Of a stretch of DNA of 64,000 bases, positions 45,226-54,091 are shown piece after piece (the stretch's first letter is position 1; each line of letters starts with the position of its first letter). The stretch is from Pseudotamlana agarivorans (lineage in GTDB: Bacteria > Bacteroidota > Bacteroidia > Flavobacteriales > Flavobacteriaceae), in NCBI RefSeq assembly GCF_001642835.1, contig NZ_LXEI01000002.1, forward strand, positions 434,001 through 498,000, in the 5' to 3' direction. A model generated the notes under the pieces. That model had not been told where the DNA came from and made no database searches. It saw only the letters and a program-made list of their open reading frames with translations. A program made the position numbers and the translations under genes.

Positions 45226-46119
45226 TTTCCTCGGATGATATTTTTCAACAACTTCGGTTAAATGACTTCTATCCAAATGCACGTAAATTTCGGTTGTTGT
45301 GATGCTTTCATGGCCTAACATGAGTTGAATGGATCTTAAATCGGCGTTGTTTTGTAATAGGTGAGTAGCAAAAGAATGCCTAAAAGTATGTGGTGAAACC
45401 GTTTTTTTTAGTCCAATTTTTTCAACCAATTGCTTAATGATGGTAAATACCATGGCACGGGTTAATTGCTTTCCACGGCGGTTTAAAAAGAGGGTGTCTT
45501 CAAAGCCTGCCTGTATGTTTAAATGGGTTCTAATTTCCTTTCTATAAATGTTAATATACTTTTGAGTGATATCAACAATAGGTACGAAACGTTGTTTGTC
45601 GCCTTTACCTGTCACCTTGATGAAACCTTCTTCAAAAAACAAATCGGAAAGCTTTAGGTTGATAAGTTCACTTACCCTTAAACCACAACCGTATAAAGTC
45701 TCAAGCATAGCTCTATTGCGTTCCCCTTCAGGTTTACTTAAATCAATGGCTTTTATAATAGCGTCTATTTCTTCTTCGGATAAAGTATCAGGAAGTTTTC
45801 TACCTATTTTCGGACTTTCAATGAGCTCTAGCGGGTTGATTTTGATATAATCTTCAAAAATTAAATAACTGAAAAAGCTGCGTAAGCCTGAAATTAATCG
45901 TGATTGGGAACGGGCATTAATGTGTTTTGCAGATTCGTATATAAATTGTTGTATCGTATCGGAACTAATTGCCAAAGGAGTAACAGAAAGTTTGTTAATC
46001 TCTAAATAAGTAATGAGTTTCTTTACATCTAGGACATAGTTGTCTATAGAGTTTTTCGATAACCCGCGCTCGATGGTGAGATATAACTGATAATCTTTAA
46101 GTGCTTGTTGCCACGTCAT
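45223..46119 (-). CDS. xerD: Tyrosine recombinase XerD
   Basis: XerD resolves chromosome dimers at dif. The 298-residue protein has an N-terminal SAM-like core-binding domain (about 1-90) and a catalytic domain with the expected residues: R148 (GCGLRVSEL), K172 (VTGKGDKQ), H244 and R247 (SPHTFRHSFATH), H270 (LGH) and nucleophile Y279 (TTTEIYVHLD). Length and motifs fit XerD rather than an integrase of a mobile element, and no att site or phage gene is near. The start at 46119 gives the standard N-terminus. The stop codon is embedded in the heptamer array. Confidence 0.93.
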   Translation of the reverse strand: MTWQQALKDYQLYLTIERGLSKNSIDNYVLDVKKLITYLEINKLSVTPLAISSDTIQQFIYESAKHINARSQSRLISGLRSFFSYLIFEDYIKINPLELIESPKIGRKLPDTLSEEEIDAIIKAIDLSKPEGERNRAMLETLYGCGLRVSELINLKLSDLFFEEGFIKVTGKGDKQRFVPIVDITQKYINIYRKEIRTHLNIQAGFEDTLFLNRRGKQLTRAMVFTIIKQLVEKIGLKKTVSPHTFRHSFATHLLQNNADLRSIQLMLGHESITTTEIYVHLDRSHLTEVVEKYHPRK

Positions 46120-46320
46120 AGTTTGTAAAAATAGTTAAAAGTTGTGGTATGTAAATCTTCTTGTTATTAATGAAATTGTGTTTTAGTTAATTCAATTAAA
46201 ATCAAAGTGATCTTAATAATTTGTTAATCAATATGTTGAAAAGTTAAACTTGTATGTTTTTAATTAGCACAGAATTGTTTTAAATTGTTGAAGTATAAAC
46301 TATTTAAATATTAATTAATT

Positions 46321-46812
46321 ATGAAAAAATTATTATTTACCTCAATTTTTGGTCTATTCGCATTAATAAGTATGAATGCTCAAACGTTTAAAGTGGGAGG
46401 CTCAGTAGGTGTGCCTTTATCAGATGCTTCCGATTTTAGCTCTGTTGTAGTTGGCGCTGATGTATATTATTATTTTACTAATATAGATCAGTTTATTTCA
46501 ATAGGAGGAAACGTGGGTTTTAGAAACTTTTTTGGAAAGGAATATGACGGTGTTTTAAACCTAGAAAGTGAAGATTCTTTATTTTTACCAGTAGCTGGTG
46601 CTGCACGTGTTAAATTATTTGGACTGTTTTCTGGTGGCGTTGATTTAGGATATGCCTTTGGTCTATCAGATTTTTTAGATGGTGGATTTTATGTGAAGCC
46701 AGTAGTGTCTGTTGATGTCGCTGATATCATTGAAGTTTTTGTTTCGTATGAAAATATTTCTGATTATGTTAATTATGGAAATTTAAACTGTGGTGTGCTA
46801 TTTCAATTCTAA
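46321..46812 (+). CDS. Small outer-membrane barrel protein
   Basis: The 163-residue protein has a signal peptide (1-20, ending SMNAQ) and alternating hydrophobic-polar strands through the whole mature part (FKVGGSVGVPLSDASDFSSV, GGFYVKPVVSVDVADIIEVF), ending in the aromatic CGVLFQF typical of the last barrel strand. It is probably an eight-strand outer-membrane protein. It is a single gene with a terminator after it. No specific function can be given. A longer relative-looking gene of similar layout occurs at 48602. Confidence 0.8.
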   Translation: MKKLLFTSIFGLFALISMNAQTFKVGGSVGVPLSDASDFSSVVVGADVYYYFTNIDQFISIGGNVGFRNFFGKEYDGVLNLESEDSLFLPVAGAARVKLFGLFSGGVDLGYAFGLSDFLDGGFYVKPVVSVDVADIIEVFVSYENISDYVNYGNLNCGVLFQF

Positions 46813-46832
46813 AGTTAAATTATAAACTTAAA

Positions 46833-46872
46833 GGAGGTTTAAAAAGTTATAATACCTTTTAAACCTTTTTTT
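46833..46872. terminator. Terminator after the 46321 barrel gene
   Basis: AGGTTTAAAA (46835-46844) pairs with TTTTAAACCT (46857-46866) across a 12-base loop, and a T run continues to 46872. The gene on the opposite strand ends at 46903. Confidence 0.88.
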
Positions 46873-46902
46873 ATGTAAAATTGATAGCAGTAAATCAGTG
46901 AC

Positions 46903-47718
46903 TTACTTAAAAGTATAGGATAGTCCATTTACTAATTGATACTGTGTTGTAGGGATATTTTTCGCAGGATAGGGGTCTAAATTAATAACGTAAGTGAGGT
47001 TGAAGTCTAAATTCTCCAATACTTTAATAGATAATCTTCCCATGCCATCAATACGGTGGTCCTTAATAAAATCTACTCGAGGTTGATAATAGCCAGCCAA
47101 TTTTACTGAAATATTTTCATTGATGTCATAAACAAAAGAGGCATAACCATTAAATCGAACTTCATAGCGATAGATCGTAGGAAGGTTATCAACTTCATCA
47201 TCTTCTATATTGTCATCTTCATGTTCGTATACAAACATGAGGTAAGTGCCGAAGGAATACATGAACTTTTTGTTTTTGGTATGCTGAAATCGCGTGCCAC
47301 TACCAAGAACCATTCTATGGTCGATATTAGCAACCTTATCTACAAAAGATTGAACAAAGGATTCCCAAAATAAATTTTCCTTATAACGATAGTCATATCG
47401 AAGCTGTATGGTTGTGTTGTTTACATCATCCTCGCTGTCTGTTATTTTTCTATTTATAGAGGTTATTAAGGCTAAGGTATTTTTCTCTTTTTTATATTCA
47501 ACATAGGAGTAACTGTGCAATGTGAAAATATTTTTAGTGTTTTTTATTAAGCTACCATTCAATTCAATGCCGCCAGAAAATCCAACCGTATCCTTTTCTA
47601 TAATAAAATTTTCCATATTAAATATTTGACCATAAATAACTTGGCTAATCGATAGAATAAGAATAAAAAATGAGGGTTTCACGAAGTTGTATTGCACTTT
47701 CTCTATAAAACTTTTCAC
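46903..47718 (-). CDS. DUF481-like outer-membrane protein
   Basis: The 271-residue protein has a signal peptide (about 1-30, ending QVIYGQ). The mature part has the DUF481 style: FSGGIELNGSLIKNTKNIFT, then paired strands with TIQLRYDYRYKENLFWESFV and RMVLGSGTRFQHTKNKKFMY, and an end in NGLSYTF. The DUF481 family includes salt-induced outer-membrane barrels of unknown function. Family assignment is moderately sure; the barrel nature is clear. It is followed on the opposite strand by the convergent barrel gene at 46321. Confidence 0.65.
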   Translation of the reverse strand: MKSFIEKVQYNFVKPSFFILILSISQVIYGQIFNMENFIIEKDTVGFSGGIELNGSLIKNTKNIFTLHSYSYVEYKKEKNTLALITSINRKITDSEDDVNNTTIQLRYDYRYKENLFWESFVQSFVDKVANIDHRMVLGSGTRFQHTKNKKFMYSFGTYLMFVYEHEDDNIEDDEVDNLPTIYRYEVRFNGYASFVYDINENISVKLAGYYQPRVDFIKDHRIDGMGRLSIKVLENLDFNLTYVINLDPYPAKNIPTTQYQLVNGLSYTFK

Positions 47719-48044
47719 TATTATGTGTTTACTAACCTTATGAATTCAAAATCGTGTTTAGAAGATCTGCAAAGATTATGCGTTAAATATACAGTTAAAT
47801 AGTCCTAGAGCAAAATTAAATAATTCCTGAAGCTTAATATTTATCTAAGATTTAGATAGGAGGTCCATTGTTGTAAAATTTAAAAAGATGTTATTTAAGT
47901 GTTTATCAAGAATCTTAATTATATACGCTTTAAACTTTGAATTTTTTTTAATTACAGAAAAGCATTATATTTTTTTCATTTTTAAATGGTAAATGAATGT
48001 CAAGTATAACTTTTGTATTTTTACCTTCTATATAAAGTAAATTA
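47719..48044. other. Gene-free stretch between divergent genes
   Basis: This 326-base AT-rich interval separates the DUF481-like gene (minus) from aroQ (plus). I see no further coding frame, RNA gene or strong hairpin. A partial -7-like box, TAACTTTTG, lies at about 48007-48015 upstream of aroQ, without a matching TTG at the right distance. Confidence 0.6.
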
Positions 48045-48458
48045 ATGAAGAAAATAATTATTATCAATGGACCGAATCTCAACCTTTTGGGAAAAAGAGA
48101 GCCTGAGATATATGGAAGCTTAACTTTTCAAGACTATTTTGAAACACTTAAGAGCAAATATCCTAATGTAGAATTAAGCTATTACCAGTCGAACGTTGAA
48201 GGTGAACTGATTAATAAATTACATGACGTTGGTTTCAGTTTTGATGGTGTTGTGTTGAATGCAGGAGCGTACACCCACACTTCTATAGGTATTGGTGATG
48301 CTATAAAGGGTATTGAAACACCAGTGGTAGAAGTTCATATTTCTAACACTTTTAGTAGAGAGGAATTTAGACATCAATCATACATTTCTCCTAATGCTAA
48401 AGGGGTAATTCTTGGCTTTGGTATGCAAAGTTATGAGCTAGCGATACAAAGTTTTTAA
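48045..48458 (+). CDS. aroQ: Type II 3-dehydroquinate dehydratase
   Basis: AroQ removes water from 3-dehydroquinate in the shikimate pathway. The 137-residue protein has the family motifs in order: INGPNLNLLGKREPEIYG with catalytic R18 and Y23, SNVEGELINKLHD, GVVLNAGAYTHTSIGIGDAI (N and A/Y of the active site), VEVHISNTFSREEFRHQSYI (His) and a final GFGMQSYELAI. Type II enzymes are dodecamers of about 140-150 residues. The gene stands alone with no other shikimate genes nearby. Confidence 0.97.
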   Translation: MKKIIIINGPNLNLLGKREPEIYGSLTFQDYFETLKSKYPNVELSYYQSNVEGELINKLHDVGFSFDGVVLNAGAYTHTSIGIGDAIKGIETPVVEVHISNTFSREEFRHQSYISPNAKGVILGFGMQSYELAIQSF

Positions 48459-48601
48459 TTATAAGAAAAACATTAAAGTTTTATTAAGATTTTTCACATA
48501 TAATTAACTTTCGTTTTTACTTTTATTGTGATTGTCTTGTGAGAATTTTAAGATGTTGACGTATTAGATTTGTTTTTATTAATCAATAAAACATTTCTAT
48601 T

Positions 48602-49138
48602 ATGAAACAAAAATTATTCTTATATGCATTTACAATGGTGAGTTTGGGACAACTACAAGCTCAAGATTTTAAAATTGCCATTAGTTCAACTTTACCTGTT
48701 TTTGACACGACTAGACATGCTGCTGCATTAGATGTTAGTTATGTCTTACCAATTACAGATGCCTTTGAAGTCGGATTAACTTCGGGTTTTGCTACTTGGT
48801 TTAAAATGCCAACGTATCAGTTAGGAGGAGGATTACAGGTAGCTAAAGAAGATCAGGCTTCTATGATTCCTGTAGCGTTAACCACACGCTTTAATCTGGT
48901 AAAAAGATTAGATATAGGGCTCGATTTAGGTTATGCATTTGCAGTAAATACAGATATAGCGGTTAATGACGGACTTTATTTTGCGCCAAAAATTCAATAT
49001 CAAATTTTTGATTATGCCGATATTGTTTTAGGTTATAGGTTAGCCAATTTTAATGTGTTAATTAGTGAAGGAAGCCAATTCTATACAGTTGATAAAACTA
49101 TGGATATGATTACAGTAGGATTAGAATTTAGGTTATGA
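48602..49138 (+). CDS. Outer-membrane barrel protein (first of a coupled pair)
   Basis: The 178-residue protein has a signal peptide (1-21, ending GQLQAQ) and amphipathic strands ending in ITVGLEFRL. It resembles the barrel gene at 46321 in layout (VGLTSGFATWFKMPTYQLGG, LDIGLDLGYAFAVN). The ATGA overlap with the next gene at 49135 points to coupled translation. The -7-like TAGATTTG at 48565-48572 precedes it, but the nearest TTG is at the wrong spacing. Function is unknown. Confidence 0.75.
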   Translation: MKQKLFLYAFTMVSLGQLQAQDFKIAISSTLPVFDTTRHAAALDVSYVLPITDAFEVGLTSGFATWFKMPTYQLGGGLQVAKEDQASMIPVALTTRFNLVKRLDIGLDLGYAFAVNTDIAVNDGLYFAPKIQYQIFDYADIVLGYRLANFNVLISEGSQFYTVDKTMDMITVGLEFRL

Positions 49139-49587
49139 AAACTCAAATCATTACAATATTTATATTGTCTACCATGAACTTAGTAGCGCAAACTAATATA
49201 AATGAAAAGCAAACCAAAGATTCTAAGGTTGAGACCTCTTCATTTTTTAATCAATACAAATTAAACGATGATTGGGCTATTATAGGAGAACGAGAATCTA
49301 GGGTAGAAACAGATTATAGTGTTTACGAATTTCCATTACTACTTAAATATAAAGTTACTGAAAAACTAAGTTTATTAATAGGGTCAAAAATTAATCTCTA
49401 TAATGATATTAGTGGGGCTGGGATACCAACGGCATCAGGTGTACTTGGTGTTCAATACGATGCCTCCGAAAACTTATTATTTGAGGCTAAATTTAATCAG
49501 CGTTTTACTGGTGAAATACCTATGGAAAAGGATTATACTTTTGGTTCAAAACAATCTTTTACATTGGGCTCGAAATTAAGGTTTTAA
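49135..49587 (+). CDS. Outer-membrane barrel-like protein (second of a coupled pair)
   Basis: The 150-residue protein has a signal peptide (1-19, ending NLVAQ), a short polar linker and strands ending in SFTLGSKLRF. Its start overlaps the stop of the 48602 gene by four bases. The sequence YKLNDDWAIIGERESRVETD, then LLIGSKINLYNDISGAG, looks like the strand turns of a small outer-membrane barrel. It may be a partner of the upstream protein. No function is recognised. Confidence 0.7.
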   Translation: MKTQIITIFILSTMNLVAQTNINEKQTKDSKVETSSFFNQYKLNDDWAIIGERESRVETDYSVYEFPLLLKYKVTEKLSLLIGSKINLYNDISGAGIPTASGVLGVQYDASENLLFEAKFNQRFTGEIPMEKDYTFGSKQSFTLGSKLRF

Positions 49588-49646
49588 ATGAAGTTTCTTT
49601 AACTTCTCATAACGGAGGGTTGTTAAATTTTAGAAAACAAACGAAT

Positions 49647-49682
49647 AAAAAAAAGCGATTCTAAATTTAGAATCGCTTTTTT
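49647..49682. terminator. Bidirectional terminator between convergent genes
   Basis: AAAAAGCGATTCTAAA (49649-49664) pairs with its complement up to 49680, forming a near-perfect palindrome with almost no loop, flanked by A and T runs. It serves the plus-strand barrel pair and the minus-strand lpdA side. Confidence 0.92.
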
Positions 49683-49706
49683 AGTATGTAATAACCCGTC
49701 CGAGTA

Positions 49707-49742
49707 AAAGTTCCTCCCTTTTGGGGAGGCTAGGAGGGGCTC
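49707..49742. repeat. REP-like GC-rich element beside lpdA
   Basis: CCTCCC (49713-49718) pairs with GGGAGG (49724-49729) around a short TTTTG loop, and CTAGGAGGGGCT follows. This GC-rich block stands out in an AT-rich spacer and has the form of a short dispersed repeat I associate with flavobacterial intergenic DNA. Only one copy lies in the window, so dispersal cannot be checked here. Confidence 0.6.
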
Positions 49743-49745
49743 TTC

Positions 49746-51137
49746 TTATAAATGTATAACTTCATCATAAGCATCAGCAACAGCTTCCATTACCGCTTCA
49801 CTCATAGTTGGGTGAGGGTGAACTGTTTTTAATACTTCATGACCAGTAGTTTCTAATTTTCTACCTAAAACAGCTTCAGCAATCATATCGGTAACACCAG
49901 CACCAATCATGTGGCATCCTAACCATTCGCCGTATTTAGCATCGAAAATCACTTTAACAAAACCTTCTTTGTTCCCAGAAGCACTAGCTTTTCCAGAAGC
50001 AGAGAATGGGAATTTTCCAACTTTAATGTCGTAACCTTCTTCAATCGCTTTAGCTTCAGTTAAACCTACTGATGCAATTTCAGGAGATGCGTAAGTACAA
50101 CCTGGAATATTTCCGTAGTCGATAGGCTCAGTATGTAAACCAGCTAATTTTTCAACACAAGTAATTCCTTCAGCAGAAGCAACGTGTGCTAAAGCTTGTC
50201 CTGGAACCACATCACCAATAGCGTAATAACCAGGAATGTTAGTTTGGTAGAAATCGTTAACTAATATTTTATCTCTATCTACAACAATACCAACATCTTC
50301 TAAACCAATGTTTTCAATGTTAGATTTGATACCTACAGCAGATAATAAAATATCGGCTTCAAGAGTTTCTTCTCCTTTTTTAGTTTTTACAGTAGCTACA
50401 ACACCTTCTCCAGAAGTATCAACAGATTCTACAGAAGAATTTGTCATCACTTTAATCCCAGATTTCTTTAATGAGCTTTCAAAAGCTTTAGAGATGTCTT
50501 TATCTTCAACAGGTACTACAGTTGGCATAAACTCCACAATAGTAACTTCTGTTCCCATAGAGTTGTAAAAGTGTGCAAACTCAACACCAATAGCTCCAGA
50601 ACCAACAACAATCATTTTCTTAGGTTGTTTTGGTAAAGACATGGCTTGACGGTAACCAATTACTTTTTCACCATCTTGAGGTAAATTAGGTAATTCGCGA
50701 GATCTTGCTCCAGTAGCAATAATAATGTTATTAGCGCTGTATTCTGTTACTGTACCATCTTCAGCAGTAACATCTACTTTTTTTCCTGTTTTAATTTTAC
50801 CAAAACCTTTAAGAATATCGATTTTGTTTTTCTTCATTAAAAACTGAACACCTTTACTCATCCCTTCAGCTACGCCACGGCTACGTTTAATAACCGCTTC
50901 AAAATCTTTATCGATAGCTTCAGCTTTCAATCCGTATTCATCAACGTGTTTTAAATAGTCATAAACTTGAGCACTTTTTAATAAAGCTTTTGTAGGAATA
51001 CATCCCCAGTTTAAACAGATTCCTCCAAGGTTTTCTTTTTCAACAATCGCTACTTTAAATCCAAGTTGCGAGGCTCTAATTCCTGTTACATATCCGCCAG
51101 GACCACTTCCAATAATGATGATGTCGTATTTACTCAT
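49746..51137 (-). CDS. lpdA: Dihydrolipoyl dehydrogenase
   Basis: LpdA is the E3 component of 2-oxoacid dehydrogenases and reoxidises dihydrolipoamide with NAD+. The 463-residue protein has the FAD site IIIIGSGPGGYVTG, the redox disulfide in GGICLNWGCIPTKALL (C41, C46), a second nucleotide motif GSGAIGVEFA, and the C-terminal catalytic HPHPTMSEA with His-Glu pair. No E1 or E2 gene adjoins it, so this is an unlinked E3 gene shared by several complexes. Start at 51137 fits the usual N-terminus. Confidence 0.96.
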   Translation of the reverse strand: MSKYDIIIIGSGPGGYVTGIRASQLGFKVAIVEKENLGGICLNWGCIPTKALLKSAQVYDYLKHVDEYGLKAEAIDKDFEAVIKRSRGVAEGMSKGVQFLMKKNKIDILKGFGKIKTGKKVDVTAEDGTVTEYSANNIIIATGARSRELPNLPQDGEKVIGYRQAMSLPKQPKKMIVVGSGAIGVEFAHFYNSMGTEVTIVEFMPTVVPVEDKDISKAFESSLKKSGIKVMTNSSVESVDTSGEGVVATVKTKKGEETLEADILLSAVGIKSNIENIGLEDVGIVVDRDKILVNDFYQTNIPGYYAIGDVVPGQALAHVASAEGITCVEKLAGLHTEPIDYGNIPGCTYASPEIASVGLTEAKAIEEGYDIKVGKFPFSASGKASASGNKEGFVKVIFDAKYGEWLGCHMIGAGVTDMIAEAVLGRKLETTGHEVLKTVHPHPTMSEAVMEAVADAYDEVIHL

Positions 51138-51243
51138 TTGTTATTTTTTAGGCTACGAATTTACGAAATCGAAACCGAATATGGAATAATGTCAGTCTAA
51201 TTTTTACATCTTTATCTTACCTTTGTTAAGCAAGTTTTAATTT

Positions 51244-52533
51244 ATGAATATACCAAGAACAAGTTATCCCCGCATGGTTATTATTGGCGGAGGTTTTGCT
51301 GGGGTCGCCTTAGCTAAAAAATTATCGAAGCAAGAAGTACAAGTCGTACTGCTAGACAGAAATAATTATCATAATTTTCAACCGCTTCTATATCAGGTTT
51401 CTACTGGTGGATTAGAGCCAGATTCTATAGCTTATCCTATTCGTAAAATATTAAAAAACTTTCCTAATTTTTATTTCCGATTAGCCGATGTTGAGTTTAT
51501 AGATACAGAGAATAACGAATTAAAAACGAACATTGGACATCTTAAATTTGATTATTTAATCGTTGCTTCGGGTTCGGAGACCAATTATTTTGGGAATTCA
51601 GAAATTGAAAAACACAGTATGGCCATGAAAACCATACCGCAATCTTTAGATTTGAGGAGTTTGATTCTGGAAAATTTTGAAGATGCTTTATTGACTTCTG
51701 ATTTAAATGAACGCAACGCTTTAATGAATTTTGTTATTGTAGGCGGAGGACCAACAGGTGTTGAATTGGCAGGTGCTTTGGCTGAAATTAAAAAAGGTAT
51801 TCTTCCTAAAGATTATCCCGATTTAGATACCCGAATGGCACAAATTAATTTAGTGCAATCCAGCGATTGTTTACTTAAAGGGATGAGTGAAGAAGCCTCG
51901 GAAAAGGCCGAAGAGTTTCTTGAGAAATTAGGCGTAAATGTCTGGAAAAATTTACGAGTTACAAGCTATGATGGTAGGGTGGCTACCACAAATACCGATT
52001 TAACTTTTAGAACAGAAACTTTAGTTTGGGCAGCTGGTGTAAAAGGGGCATTAATTAAAGGACTGGATAGTGCATCTTTTGTAACGAGGGGAAACCGTAT
52101 TTTGGTAAATGAGTTTAATCAAATAAAAGGTTTTGAAAATATTTTTGCTGTTGGCGATATTGCTTGTATGGTTACCGATGGATTTCCTAGTGGCTTCCCC
52201 ATGATGGCACAACCGGCTATTCAGCAAGGTGAACAATTGGGGGATAATCTACTTCGTTTACTAGAGAAAAAACCGATGAAGCCTTTTAAATATTCAGACA
52301 AAGGCGCTATGGCCACCATAGGTCGGAATAAAGCCGTTGTGGATTTAAAAAAGTTTAAATTTCAAGGTGTTTTTGCTTGGTATGTTTGGATGTTTGTACA
52401 CCTGTTCTTCCTTATTGGGTTTAGAAATCGAATGGTCGTTTTTATAAATTGGGTTTATAATTATGTGCGTTTTGACCGAGAAGCACGTTTAATTATTAGA
52501 CCTTATCGAAAAAAACTGAAGGAAAAAATATAG
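51244..52533 (+). CDS. ndh: Type II NADH dehydrogenase
   Basis: NDH-2 passes electrons from NADH to quinone without proton pumping. The 429-residue protein has VIIGGGFAGVALAKKL (FAD Rossmann), DRNNYHNFQPLLYQVSTGGL, VIVGGGPTGVELAGAL (NAD Rossmann) and the C-terminal FAVGDIACM, the layout of the Ndh family. A hydrophobic segment near 375-395 (AWYVWMFVHLFFLIGFRNRM) is a membrane-contact region near the end. The gene is convergent with msrB, with a 19-base gap. Confidence 0.9.
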   Translation: MNIPRTSYPRMVIIGGGFAGVALAKKLSKQEVQVVLLDRNNYHNFQPLLYQVSTGGLEPDSIAYPIRKILKNFPNFYFRLADVEFIDTENNELKTNIGHLKFDYLIVASGSETNYFGNSEIEKHSMAMKTIPQSLDLRSLILENFEDALLTSDLNERNALMNFVIVGGGPTGVELAGALAEIKKGILPKDYPDLDTRMAQINLVQSSDCLLKGMSEEASEKAEEFLEKLGVNVWKNLRVTSYDGRVATTNTDLTFRTETLVWAAGVKGALIKGLDSASFVTRGNRILVNEFNQIKGFENIFAVGDIACMVTDGFPSGFPMMAQPAIQQGEQLGDNLLRLLEKKPMKPFKYSDKGAMATIGRNKAVVDLKKFKFQGVFAWYVWMFVHLFFLIGFRNRMVVFINWVYNYVRFDREARLIIRPYRKKLKEKI

Positions 52534-52552
52534 AATCCACCTAAGTAACAAT

Positions 52553-53032
52553 TTAGTGCTTCGGAATAAAAGTTAAAGCGACACCATTGATACAATGTCT
52601 TTTACCTGTGGTGTTTCTAGGACCATCGTTAAAAACATGACCCAGGTGTCCGCCACAAGTAGCACAATGCTCCTCAATACGTGTATAACCTAAATCGTTA
52701 TCTGTTGAAAAAGCGACGTTGCCTTCAATCTCTCTATCGAAACTTGGCCATCCTGATCCAGAATCGTATTTATGTTCACTTTTAAACAATGGTGTATTAC
52801 AGGCTTTACACACATAGGTTCCTGCTTGTTTGTTTTTATTTAGTGGACTGCTATATCTGGGCTCTGTTCCTGCCTGACGTAATACATGATACTCCATGTC
52901 TGTTAATTGTGCTTTCCATTGTGCATCCGTTTTGGTGATTTCATATGTTTCAGAAGAACTATTTTTTGGCTTTTGAGCCGAAGAGTTACAATTAAATAAT
53001 AGAAAGCAAAGTGCAAGAAGAATTTTGTACAT
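52553..53032 (-). CDS. msrB: Exported peptide-methionine (R)-S-oxide reductase MsrB
   Basis: MsrB repairs R-methionine sulfoxide in proteins. The 159-residue protein has the two zinc CxxC pairs (C75/C78 in VCKACNT; C123/C126 in HCATCGGH), SGSGWPSF and the catalytic C147 in GKRHCINGVAL. An N-terminal signal with Cys at 15 (FLLFNCNSS) suggests a lipoprotein, so it would act in the periplasm. Its stop is 19 bases after the convergent ndh stop. Confidence 0.93.
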   Translation of the reverse strand: MYKILLALCFLLFNCNSSAQKPKNSSSETYEITKTDAQWKAQLTDMEYHVLRQAGTEPRYSSPLNKNKQAGTYVCKACNTPLFKSEHKYDSGSGWPSFDREIEGNVAFSTDNDLGYTRIEEHCATCGGHLGHVFNDGPRNTTGKRHCINGVALTFIPKH

Positions 53033-53190
53033 AAGATCACATTTAATATATTATTATAATCTGTCGTATATATTTATGGTTCTTAACAAAATTGATTTTT
53101 AAACAATTTAAATCAATAGCGTTAAATTTTTTGATTAATATGATATATTTTAGCTAACCGAAAATAACTCTATCTAAATAAATTTTAACA

Positions 53191-54009
53191 ATGCTAAAGT
53201 TTAAAACTATAGTTTCATTACTAGTAATAATCCTTATTTATTCATGTGCAACAAATCCGTTTACAGGGAAAAAAACCATGGCTTTGGTACCTAATTCCGA
53301 TTTGTTTCCAACGTCATTCGCACAATATAATCAGTTTTTGTCAGAACATAAAGTTGTAACAGGTACTAAAGACGCCCAAATGATTACACGTGTTGGCGAA
53401 CGTATAGCGGCAGCTTCAGAACGTTGGTTGAATGCCAATGGTTACCATGGGTATTTAAATGATTATAAATGGGAGTATCATTTAGTAGATGATAAAACAG
53501 AAAATGCTTGGTGCATGCCTGGTGGAAAAATCGTTTTTTACACAGGTATTTTGCCTGTGGCAAAAAATGAAACTGGTGTGGCTGTAATTATGGGGCATGA
53601 GGTTGCACATGCTTTAGCCAATCATGGTCAGCAACGTATGAGTGCCGGTATGTTACAACAGTTTGGAGCTGTTGCAGGAAATGTGGTGTTACAAAATGAA
53701 AGTGATAGAAATTTGTTTAATCAATATTATGGTGTAGGTTCACAGGTAGGTGTTATGTTGCCTTTTAGTAGAAGTCATGAAACGGAAGCTGATAAGATTG
53801 GATTGTATATTATGGCTGTAGCAGGTTACGATCCAACAGAAGCAGCAGCACTTTGGCAGCGTATGAAAGATAATAGTGCAGGAGGGGCTCCACCTGAAAT
53901 ATTGAGTACGCACCCTTCGAACGATTCGCGTATAGCGAACTTACGAGCTCTTGCTCCTAGTGCTATTGCGGAAGCTAAAAAGTTTGGAGTAACTAAATTT
54001 AGAGAATAG
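53191..54009 (+). CDS. M48 family metallopeptidase lipoprotein
   Basis: The 272-residue protein has a lipobox (LIYSCATNP) and the M48 zinc motif HEVAH in VIMGHEVAHALANHGQQRM, with the third ligand Glu in HETEADKIGLYIMAVAGYDP. It resembles the LoiP/YcaL type of periplasmic proteases that act in envelope protein quality control. The C-terminus (STHPSNDSRIANLRAL) is the usual end of this group. It is followed by a terminator hairpin that abuts the start of the next gene. Confidence 0.93.
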   Translation: MLKFKTIVSLLVIILIYSCATNPFTGKKTMALVPNSDLFPTSFAQYNQFLSEHKVVTGTKDAQMITRVGERIAAASERWLNANGYHGYLNDYKWEYHLVDDKTENAWCMPGGKIVFYTGILPVAKNETGVAVIMGHEVAHALANHGQQRMSAGMLQQFGAVAGNVVLQNESDRNLFNQYYGVGSQVGVMLPFSRSHETEADKIGLYIMAVAGYDPTEAAALWQRMKDNSAGGAPPEILSTHPSNDSRIANLRALAPSAIAEAKKFGVTKFRE

Positions 54010-54060
54010 ATTTAGTTGATATTGGAAAAATAAACTCAAATTAAAATATTTGTTTACTTT

Positions 54061-54091
54061 AGAAGCTGCTAAAAAATGAGCAGCTTTTTTT
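54061..54091 (+). terminator. Terminator hairpin abutting the next start codon
   Basis: AAGCTGCT (54063-54070) pairs with AGCAGCTT (54079-54086) across an 8-base loop, and seven T follow (54085-54091). The next gene's ATG starts at 54092, directly after the T run, so this looks like a factor-independent terminator with no leader left for the downstream gene. Confidence 0.85.

Noticed and set aside
45223-46119. Tyrosine recombinase as an integrase marking a genomic island
   Set aside because: Length and motifs fit XerD, neighbours are housekeeping genes, and no tRNA, att repeat or phage gene is present.
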